Of a DNA stretch of 7,024 bases, positions 1-5,821 are shown in pieces. The stretch lies in NCBI GenBank assembly GCA_046727435.1, contig JBKPCR010000022.1:1-7024 (forward strand), in the 5' to 3' direction. Made by a program: the position numbers and the translations under genes. A model generated the notes under the pieces. That model was not told the origin of the DNA. It searched no databases and saw nothing but the letters and a program-made list of their open reading frames with translations. Origin of the DNA: CAVPRW01 sp046727435 [NCBI: bacterium] (lineage in GTDB: Bacteria > Tectomicrobia > Entotheonellia > J063). How positions within the stretch are numbered: position 1 is the stretch's first letter; every line of letters begins with the position of its first letter.

Positions 1-38
1 ACTGTCAGAGCGCCGTCAACCCAGCATCAGGGCTTTAC

Positions 39-1580
39 TCATGCTGACCGTCGGCGCCGTCCTTGTCGGCCGAAAAACAACTCCGCGGCAGCGATGGCCA
101 CTACCGCGATGCCTGGATAGATGAGCCGCGCCCGTGACGGAGTTGGTTCGAGATAGAGGAAATACCAGGCCGAAATGGCGCGCTTATTCCCCGTTTCATC
201 ATTGGAGCCATCCCAGGCAGAGAAGGCGATCGGAATGAATTTCGCCTCCTCGAACTGTAGGTCGTTATCTTTGTCGTCCGTTGTGATCGTCCGCCGCACG
301 AGCATCTTGTACTGACCATGATCATAGACCACAGTTCCCTTGAGATGCTGGCTTTCTTGCCGTTGCGGCGACTCCGTCCCGAAGCCCGTGGCGTTGAGCT
401 CGCTGATGCCTTCGGCATTGGCGGTCCAGCGCCATAAATAGACCGGCCGCGATGTGTCGCCATAGAGGAAATAGGGCTTTTCCGGCCCCTCCGTCAAACG
501 CACCGGCCATTGCACCACGAAGGCATCGTCGTAGGTGCGCGTCTCCGGGTTCGCTTTGCTGTGGGTCCGATCATCCCAGCTTAGTAGTAAGGCGATCTCC
601 CCCGCAGTATGCATGGCCCGCACCGTCACCGCATTGATCGATGGTGTGAACTGGCGCGGCTCCTGAATGATCTGCCCCACCAGGGGGAAATCGATCGCTG
701 GCGCATTGGCCCAGCGCGGATCGTTAACATCGGTTGGCAGCTCACCTTCAGCGGGGACTGCACGCACAAAAATGTCCACATTCCGATCTCGACAGAGGGA
801 GCGCACATAGTTCGTCAGATCCCAGGCCTGCTGCGGCTCGAAGATATCGGCAAACGACGGCATAGGCGTGCCGCTGAGCCCCGTCATGAAGGCGCGAAAG
901 ATGTCTTGATGGGTACTTCCGCCACGGAAATTCCAGCACTGGGTGAGATCTGCTGGCCAGATCGGATGACCCCAATCATCCTTCAGATCGGGGAGTGATG
1001 GACCGTCACCTCGCCCCGCGTCACCATGACATTGCCAGCATTCGGCGTCCCGATAGAGCTCCTGGCCGCGGGCAATGCTCTCAGCGCTGGATGGTACCTC
1101 CGGGGGAATTGTGATGGGGGTCGGTGTCTCCTCCTTGAATTTCTGAGAGAACACCTTGATATGCTGCACTACTTGTCGCCTATCTCGTTCAGGGAGCACA
1201 CCCCAGCCGGGCATCGAGGTGCCTGGGAGGCCATTGGTAATGGAGCGGAAAAGGTCATCGTCCGTCGGCACAGTGCCGCTGGGAGTCGAGCGGATTTTGT
1301 AGATGCCTCGCGTAAAATCGCGCGGTCGCGGGAAAACCTCATTGGCCGCCGGTCCGGTGCCCTGACCATCGTCACCGTGGCATTGGGCGCATTTGCGGGT
1401 ATAGACCTGCTTGCCCGCTTCGAGATCCTGTGGCGACGGTGCTCCCCGCTGTTCCTGCGCCAGTGCGGCGGTAGCTACCGCCACGCCCATCCCTACACTC
1501 CACCACACGGCTGCCCAGCGCTGTCGCGCCGCTCCCCCTGTTCGTATCCATGAGGTTCTCACGGTCTCATGTATCCTCAC
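39..1580 (-). CDS. Exported dihaem cytochrome c fused to an ethylbenzene-dehydrogenase-type haem-binding domain, C-terminal membrane anchor
   Basis: Predicted periplasmic electron carrier, 513 residues, last gene of the operon. Seen: a basic N-terminus and hydrophobic stretch (about 22-41) ending ALA before QEQ, a plausible signal peptide. The first cytochrome c domain has CAQCH at 64-68 with likely distal Met123 (TSMPGW); the second has CWQCH at 181-185 with likely Met240 (TPMPSF). Residues about 268-480 resemble the EB_dh family, the haem-b subunit fold of ethylbenzene, DMS, chlorate and nitrite oxidoreductases; the late AFSAWDGSN (452-460) and NKRAISAW (465-472) are typical. Residues 485-503 form a hydrophobic segment followed by an Arg-rich tail, so the protein is probably tethered with its bulk outside. 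In known gamma subunits the b haem is held by Met and Lys; Met323 and Lys448 or Lys466 are candidates only. The start is GTG with GGAG 5 bases upstream; a second GTG lies 6 codons in. The gene begins 89 bases after its upstream neighbour. No molybdenum subunit is in the window. Bases 1-38 beyond the stop hold nothing recognisable. Confidence 0.85.
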   Translation of the reverse strand: MRIHETVRTSWIRTGGAARQRWAAVWWSVGMGVAVATAALAQEQRGAPSPQDLEAGKQVYTRKCAQCHGDDGQGTGPAANEVFPRPRDFTRGIYKIRSTPSGTVPTDDDLFRSITNGLPGTSMPGWGVLPERDRRQVVQHIKVFSQKFKEETPTPITIPPEVPSSAESIARGQELYRDAECWQCHGDAGRGDGPSLPDLKDDWGHPIWPADLTQCWNFRGGSTHQDIFRAFMTGLSGTPMPSFADIFEPQQAWDLTNYVRSLCRDRNVDIFVRAVPAEGELPTDVNDPRWANAPAIDFPLVGQIIQEPRQFTPSINAVTVRAMHTAGEIALLLSWDDRTHSKANPETRTYDDAFVVQWPVRLTEGPEKPYFLYGDTSRPVYLWRWTANAEGISELNATGFGTESPQRQESQHLKGTVVYDHGQYKMLVRRTITTDDKDNDLQFEEAKFIPIAFSAWDGSNDETGNKRAISAWYFLYLEPTPSRARLIYPGIAVVAIAAAELFFGRQGRRRRSA

Positions 1581-1669
1581 TCGCTCTCCGTTGCCTTGTA
1601 CTCACGCCTATCCCGGTTGGGCGGGGGCCAGACGGATCATGCGTTTGGCACCGCGATGGCTGTCATAGC

Positions 1670-2431
1670 TCAGTGTCCTTCCCAGGTGCGCGGCGACTGT
1701 CCAGCCCCAGTATAGATGTACAAGATGACCTTCCAGATGTCTTCTTCCGAGAGGAAATTCTCCCAAATCGGCATGGCTGAATTCCACGGATGCGATTCCG
1801 GTGGCAGGCCAGGACCGCCCTTGGCGATGCGCCAGAAGACGTATGACTCCTGCAATTGGGCAATGGTGCCGACGTCGACGAAATTAGCTGGGGATGGAAT
1901 AAATCCGTGGGCGAAATGTCCGCTGCCGTCGAGATTGTCGCCGTGGCAGGGAAAGCAATTCTGAAAATAGATCACCTTGCCCTCATCGGCGTATTGCGCC
2001 AGCTTGTCCGGTTCCTTGCGCAAAGGATTTTCCAGGCCGATGAGGTTGAAGCTCTTGCCCCGCACGGTGATTTGCCCAGGCGGCGTGGGGTGAATGGTGC
2101 GCAACTCGGCGGGCAACTGGGGCGAGCCACCGCCCCATGCATACACCAGCCAACCCGCACTGAGCGGTAGCAGGACAAAAATGACGCCGCGGGCGAGGCG
2201 GGTTTCCCTGGCGACGAACAGACGCGACAACGGGCGCGAAAAACTCTCCCATCGCGCCGTATTTGAGGCCAGATAGACATAGATAGCGATGCCGATGATG
2301 ATGGTATACGCGTAGAGCAAGTTTGAAGGGATGGGTGGCTTAAGGCCGTACTTCAGAGCCAGGTGGCCAGCGATGAGCCCGACGATGGCGCCCACCACGG
2401 TCCACCAGCTGCCAGATGGTTGCTGAGCCAT
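1670..2431 (-). CDS. Membrane-anchored monohaem cytochrome c
   Basis: Third operon gene, 253 residues. Seen: three hydrophobic segments at about 10-28, 38-55 and 81-99, then a soluble domain with one c-haem site CFPCH at 159-163. GDNLDGSG follows the haem site, as in many class I cytochromes c, and Met220 (SAMPIW) is the likely distal ligand. A C-terminal helix (about 229-240) closes the fold. There is no cleavable signal peptide, so export of the haem domain would rely on the membrane segments. An odd number of helices places the haem domain in the periplasm if the N-terminus is cytoplasmic. Start choice: ATG with GGAGGAG about 10 bases upstream. The likely role, inferred from context, is passing electrons between the bd-like subunit and the other cytochromes. 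The three-helix N-terminal part has no family I can name. The 89 bases to the next gene hold no convincing terminator or promoter. Confidence 0.82.
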   Translation of the reverse strand: MAQQPSGSWWTVVGAIVGLIAGHLALKYGLKPPIPSNLLYAYTIIIGIAIYVYLASNTARWESFSRPLSRLFVARETRLARGVIFVLLPLSAGWLVYAWGGGSPQLPAELRTIHPTPPGQITVRGKSFNLIGLENPLRKEPDKLAQYADEGKVIYFQNCFPCHGDNLDGSGHFAHGFIPSPANFVDVGTIAQLQESYVFWRIAKGGPGLPPESHPWNSAMPIWENFLSEEDIWKVILYIYTGAGQSPRTWEGH

Positions 2432-2515
2432 CTCTTCTGGTCTCCTCCGTTCAACGACAGCGCCATGGCTCCAACGCCGCGCTCCTGCGTGGTGCGACTG
2501 CTATGCGTTGACAGA

Positions 2516-3439
2516 TTACTGGGTCTTGGGTCCTTTGTGGTCTTTCAGCCATTGCACAAGGTGCTCGAACTCTACCCCGGTCATCTTCTGCCCTAGGTCC
2601 GGTGGCATCAATCCCGGGGGAAAGCCCTCAGTGATCACCGCATTCGGTTCCAGAATCGACTGCCGAATATAAGCATCGTCGTGTCGCGCCCCAATATCCC
2701 AGAGGCTGGGACCAACCAGCGGTCCCGGTTCATTGAATTTATGGCAGGCGATGCAGGCGAGCTCAGCGGTGAGCTGTTCCGGGGACCGATTGGTGGCAGT
2801 CGCTACCACCGGTTGGGCCGCTGCTGTGCCCGGCTGCGTTGGTGCTTCGGTGCCTGTGAAGGCCGCCACCATTTTGGGAGTGACGGTGACCTTCCCACCC
2901 TGGACGCTCTGCAAAAAGGCTGCCACCGCGGCGATCTCGTCGTTGTTCAGGCTAATCGGTGGCTTGTTGATCACCGGCATAATGGGAGGAAAGCCTTGTA
3001 CCAGGTAGTCTTGAGGGTGGGTTAAGCTCTCGATGAGGTATTCGGTCCCATCCTTAGCTTTGCCCTTATAGCCTGCCTCCTTCACACGCTCTTCGGCGCG
3101 GGTGCCGATAGCGGGTCCAAGGGGGCCCGCCCCCAGTTGGGGACAGCGCGCCGCCTCACTCGGTTCGATCGAATGACACAGGGCGCAGGTCCCTTTGCCA
3201 TAAAAGAGCTGCTCGCCAGCTTTGACCAACTGCTCCGGCGTTGCATCGGGGGAGAGCTGTAGCTCCGCCGCGGGCCTGGATTCGATCTGGGGCACGAGGT
3301 TGCCGATGATGGTATAGACAAGGGTCGCTTCCAGGGCGAAGAGCACCACATTGACCCACATGCGCCGCATGCCCAACGATAACAAGATCATCCACAGCAA
3401 GAAGAGCCCGGCGAAGGCATACAATAAGATCGAGAACAT
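2516..3439 (-). CDS. Membrane-anchored dihaem cytochrome c
   Basis: Second operon gene, 307 residues from the chosen start. Seen: two N-terminal hydrophobic segments (about 2-22 and 29-48) separated by GMRRMW, then a periplasmic part with two haem c domains. The first has CALCH at 85-89 and probable distal Met154 (PPIMP); its haem site is followed by a long insert with an extra Cys99. A linker rich in Ala, Thr, Pro and Gln (about 192-218) leads to a second domain with CIACH at 229-233 and probable Met278 (GLMPP). Start: an in-frame ATG at 3460 would overlap the preceding gene but has no ribosome-binding site. The ATG at 3439 follows a purine-rich AAGGATAGGG and leaves a 7-base gap after the bd-like gene, so it is preferred. 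The tight spacing implies translational coupling and a shared function. Two linked c haems beside a quinol-oxidase-like subunit suggest an electron donor or acceptor for it; that role is inferred. Confidence 0.84.
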   Translation of the reverse strand: MFSILLYAFAGLFLLWMILLSLGMRRMWVNVVLFALEATLVYTIIGNLVPQIESRPAAELQLSPDATPEQLVKAGEQLFYGKGTCALCHSIEPSEAARCPQLGAGPLGPAIGTRAEERVKEAGYKGKAKDGTEYLIESLTHPQDYLVQGFPPIMPVINKPPISLNNDEIAAVAAFLQSVQGGKVTVTPKMVAAFTGTEAPTQPGTAAAQPVVATATNRSPEQLTAELACIACHKFNEPGPLVGPSLWDIGARHDDAYIRQSILEPNAVITEGFPPGLMPPDLGQKMTGVEFEHLVQWLKDHKGPKTQ

Positions 3440-3446
3440 GAGAGCC

Positions 3447-5279
3447 CTATCCTTCCGCATCTGTGCCGGGGTTACTTGTCACCGGCTGCGGGCGCAACGG
3501 TGGACGAAAAGCGGCCGCAACATCTTTGTCCAACTCCTCCTCACCAGCATGAGCCTCGTCGAGGCTCCCTAACCAGAAGATAAACGCCAGCAACCCAAGG
3601 AAAATGAGCACCGTCACCGATATTATGTTCGTCGCGAAACCCAAGGTCGGCGTGTAGGCGCCGGGGCTGGTATCACGCATGACGCCGTAGACGTGCCAAT
3701 CCATGCGCAGGCCCGACCGCACATAACCCATCAATCCCATTAGCCAGGTAAAGGACAGCGCTAGCAAGAACAACGCATACTGGGCACGCTCGGGGATCTT
3801 GCCCCACTGAATCTCCCCGAGGATCTGAGCGTTCCTCAGCAGGAAAATATCGATGACCGTGACGGCGATGAGCGTGAACAGCACCGCGCCCACCTGATAG
3901 ACCGAGAAGCCGATGCGCACAATGGCGGGCACGAAGTAGCCGTATATGCCGTAGAAGATGACGATGGTGGCCGCCAGTGCGAAAATCAGCGCCTCGACGG
4001 CATTGCCGGTCTTGGCCCAGGGGACGGTCGGGACCTTGTTGGCGCGCTTGTAGAGCATAAAACTCAAGAAGGTGGTGAGGATCATCAGATTCACCGCGGT
4101 GTTCTTGGCTGACATCACTCCCAGCACGCCCAGCAAGGGATGATGGGCGCCACCCATCTTGCGCGCCTCCTCCAGGCTGGCCACCAGACTATGCGGGGTC
4201 ATCCACACGCCAAAACAGATCGTCAGGATGAGCAGTAAGAACTTGATCCAACCGCGGTAGCGTTCAGCGCCTGGGATACGTTCCATCCCGAGCCACAGAT
4301 AATAATTGGCGGACAGGAAGAGGACGCCGATGAGCACGGCCTGGATGATGAACAGCCAGGAGAAGATGCCACCCATCATCGAGATACCCATCTGTTCATT
4401 GTAGGCGTAGATCTCGCGGCCCAGATAATAGCCGGCGAAAGGCAGCGGAATCAGTGCCCCGACGCCAATGAAGTTGCCGATATAGCCCATCCAGTCATAA
4501 CGCGCCCGCTCCTCTACTGTACGCGCATTGAGGAAGCGAAAGCCGGCATAAGCCGCCGCGATCGAGCCACCAAAAGCCACATTGGCTAGCAGCCGGTGGA
4601 TGTTGATCGGCATCCAGGCATAATTATCGACTAATGCCCACAGCCCCACCCCGGCGCCTTGCTCGGCAACACCCGTGGGCGGCGTCATCATGAAAGTCGC
4701 CCAGGAGTTTGCAATTACCATCAGTGCGATGCCGAAGACGTTGAGCAAACAGCCCAGCAACAGGTGCAACCCCTTGCGCCGGCGCATGGCCTCCCAGCCG
4801 TAATAATACAGATAGAGGGTGAATCCCTCACCGAAGAACAGGAGCACGTAGAGGACCATGGTCGGAAAGAACAATGAAGCCAGGTAGTTCATGAACTTTG
4901 GGTACAGACCAAACAGGAAGAAGGTGAGCACGGCGCCGAAGGTTGCGGTGGTCGAGAAGGCCACGCTCATCAGCTTGGTGAAGTCGTGCGCCAGTTGATC
5001 GTAGCGAGGATCCTTGGTGCGGGTGCCGATGAATTCAACCGTCACCGCAAAGATCGGCACCCCCAGCACAAACGCCGCAAAATACAGATGGATTTGCGCC
5101 ACGATCCACACCGCCACTCGGCTGCCGATGCCCGGCAGCGCGCGGTAGTCCGAGGACACAGCGGCATCTTGCGCCCAGGCCCACACGGGAAGGAATAGGA
5201 CCATCAGCCCCAGGGCCAATCCGACACTACAGGCGTACCGCGCGACTTGACTCCGCATCACGGTTGGCTTTCTTTTCAT
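3447..5279 (-). CDS. Long cytochrome bd oxidase subunit I-like (CydA-like) membrane protein
   Basis: First operon gene, 610 residues. Seen: an N-terminal hydrophobic leader (about 12-36, ending WAWAQD), then about 13 further membrane segments, against nine in ordinary CydA. Aligned by eye with E. coli CydA: His64 in the first core helix matches the b595 ligand His19. FFGEGF (148-153, Glu151) followed by YYYGWE matches FFLEST...FFFGWD, so Glu151 corresponds to Glu107. ANSWATFMMTPPTG (190-203) matches the ANGWMQNP region. His228 (INIHRLL) matches the b558 ligand His186. Differences: the Glu99 position appears to be Leu143, I could not place the Met393 ligand, and the invariant GRQPW block is replaced by SGLRMDWHVYGVMRD (522-536). 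The acidic tail (about 574-587) is probably cytoplasmic or peripheral. Start: ATG at 5279 has AGAGGGG 6 bases upstream; the frame stays open back to 5492, but that stretch contains the promoters. No cydB follows; cytochrome c genes do. It may be a quinol-reactive or terminal oxidase subunit of the divergent bd-like class reported in Nitrospira; the activity is unproven. Confidence 0.85.
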   Translation of the reverse strand: MKRKPTVMRSQVARYACSVGLALGLMVLFLPVWAWAQDAAVSSDYRALPGIGSRVAVWIVAQIHLYFAAFVLGVPIFAVTVEFIGTRTKDPRYDQLAHDFTKLMSVAFSTTATFGAVLTFFLFGLYPKFMNYLASLFFPTMVLYVLLFFGEGFTLYLYYYGWEAMRRRKGLHLLLGCLLNVFGIALMVIANSWATFMMTPPTGVAEQGAGVGLWALVDNYAWMPINIHRLLANVAFGGSIAAAYAGFRFLNARTVEERARYDWMGYIGNFIGVGALIPLPFAGYYLGREIYAYNEQMGISMMGGIFSWLFIIQAVLIGVLFLSANYYLWLGMERIPGAERYRGWIKFLLLILTICFGVWMTPHSLVASLEEARKMGGAHHPLLGVLGVMSAKNTAVNLMILTTFLSFMLYKRANKVPTVPWAKTGNAVEALIFALAATIVIFYGIYGYFVPAIVRIGFSVYQVGAVLFTLIAVTVIDIFLLRNAQILGEIQWGKIPERAQYALFLLALSFTWLMGLMGYVRSGLRMDWHVYGVMRDTSPGAYTPTLGFATNIISVTVLIFLGLLAFIFWLGSLDEAHAGEEELDKDVAAAFRPPLRPQPVTSNPGTDAEG

Positions 5280-5285
5280 ACCTAT

Positions 5286-5292
5286 CCCCTCT
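5286..5292 (-). promoter_or_regulatory. Ribosome-binding site of the bd-like gene
   Basis: AGAGGGG on the minus strand, 6 bases before the ATG at 5279. It decides the start: the in-frame ATG at 5492 lies upstream of both candidate promoters, and the ATG at 5258 has no comparable site. Confidence 0.65.
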
Positions 5293-5406
5293 TGACGCAG
5301 CGCCTGAGCTTCACCCCTCGGCTGGCGATCGGGAACGCGTTGGTTCGGGCAGGACACGTGTAAGTTATTGAAAATTAAAGGAGACTTATTGACGAGAGAT
5401 GGCCGT

Positions 5407-5435
5407 ATGTTAAACACGGGGTATGCCCTTGTCAA
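5407..5435 (-). promoter_or_regulatory. Sigma-70-type promoter for the cytochrome operon
   Basis: On the minus strand a perfect -35 TTGACA (5435-5430) is followed, after exactly 17 bases, by TAACAT (5412-5407), which matches four of six -10 consensus bases. A run of eight A residues (5445-5438) sits just upstream and could serve as an UP-like element. Transcription would start near 5400, leaving a leader of about 120 bases before the bd-like gene. The match and spacing are direct observations; use as a promoter is inferred. Confidence 0.6.
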
Positions 5436-5448
5436 GCTTTTTTTTCGG

Positions 5449-5465
5449 CGCAATTCCCCTGCCAG
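5449..5465 (-). promoter_or_regulatory. Sigma-54 (RpoN) -24/-12 promoter for the cytochrome operon
   Basis: The minus strand reads CTGGCAGGGGAATTGCG. Against the RpoN consensus YTGGCACGRNNNTTGCW it has the TGGCA of the -24 box and the TTGC of the -12 box, with the required 10 bases between GG (5463-5462) and GC (5451-5450). The mismatches are one C to G and the final W. The melting region that follows is A-rich (eight A). The start site would be near 5438, just upstream of the sigma-70 -35 box, so the two promoters lie in tandem. A Fis-type regulator end of the kind found in sigma-54 activators is encoded about 1.4 kb away (6911-7024), though a link is not shown. Confidence 0.55.
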
Positions 5466-5504
5466 TGCGACATTTATGTCGCATTGGTGCATGATTGTCG
5501 CATT
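5466..5504. promoter_or_regulatory. Operator-like inverted repeat plus third half-site upstream of the cytochrome operon
   Basis: A perfect 18-bp palindrome, TGCGACAT-TT-ATGTCGCA, spans 5466-5483. On the minus strand the 9-mer AATGCGACA recurs at 5504-5496, exactly 19 bases (about two helical turns) from its copy at 5485-5477. The palindrome directly abuts the -24 box of the sigma-54 element, with its centre near -36 of that start and near -74 of the sigma-70 start. GCGAC/GTCGC arms resemble sites of Fis-type response regulators such as RegA/PrrA, and also suit dimeric sigma-54 activators. Which protein binds, and whether it activates or represses, is unknown. Confidence 0.6.
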
Positions 5505-5821
5505 CTCCCTCCGGTCATGCCCAGCGCTCCCCGCTGACCTCCTGCCTATTCTGTAGTCTCACGTCGTCATGGGCTGAGGGCTGCAAGCGAGCCTTTTAGC
5601 TCCTTCCAGCAGGCGGCCGAGGACCTCGCGCCATGATGTCATCACGACCCTAACCGTCTTCGTTGCTGCAGGTCGACCTTCGTTGCTGCAGGTCGACGGT
5701 CAGAGATGCGGTATAGAAATTGCTCCCCCTACCCGTACGTCATCCCGACCGTGTCGCTCCGGCTGGACGATTACCCATAGACCCCTGATGGTTGCGCCAA
5801 TACCGCTGGGAGTTGAGGATT
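5505..5821. other. Divergent intergenic region upstream of the sigma factor gene
   Basis: There is no supportable gene in these 317 bases. They hold the 20-bp tandem repeat at 5658-5697, an 11-bp palindrome TGATG-T-CATCA (5634-5644), and a possible -10 box TATAGA (5712-5717) for the sigma gene with no good -35 at 16-18 bases. A TGGGCTGAGGGCTGCA at 5570-5585 has RpoN-like GG-N10-GC spacing but poor flanking bases. The sigma gene's promoter is therefore unresolved. I see no terminator hairpin with a T-tract, no tRNA, and no open frame with a ribosome-binding site. Confidence 0.5.
5658..5697. repeat. Perfect 20-bp tandem direct repeat (two units)
   Basis: CTTCGTTGCTGCAGGTCGAC occurs twice in direct succession (5658-5677 and 5678-5697) with no mismatch. 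Each unit contains CTGCAGGTCGAC, adjoining PstI and SalI sites also found together in common cloning polylinkers, although the flanking bases do not continue the polylinker. The second unit ends about 15 bases before a TATAGA that could be the sigma gene's -10 box. It may be a recent slippage duplication, a binding-site array, or a library or assembly artefact. Confidence 0.85.

Noticed and set aside
17-43. Possible further operon gene starting at an ATGA overlap with the stop of the last cytochrome gene (minus strand)
   Set aside because: The frame closes after eight codons and has no ribosome-binding site.
1581-1669. Possible small gene or regulatory hairpin in the 89-base gap between the last two operon genes
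   Set aside because: Open frames there are only about 10-20 codons with no good start, and no stable stem with a T-tract is visible.
5280-5492. 71-residue N-terminal extension of the bd-like protein from an ATG at 5492
   Set aside because: The extension would place its start upstream of both promoters, it puts a polar stretch before a clear signal-peptide-like leader, and the ATG at 5279 has a good ribosome-binding site.
5368-5556. Small plus-strand open frame (62 codons from a TTG, with AGGAG before an inner TTG at 5389) in the intergenic region
   Set aside because: It runs straight through both operon promoters and the palindrome, has no recognisable protein features, and relies on rare starts; it is most likely chance.
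5570-5585. Plus-strand TGGGCTGAGGGCTGCA as a sigma-54 promoter for the sigma factor gene
   Set aside because: GG-N10-GC spacing is right, but the CAC of the -24 box and one T of the -12 box are missing, and it lies over 220 bases from the start codon.
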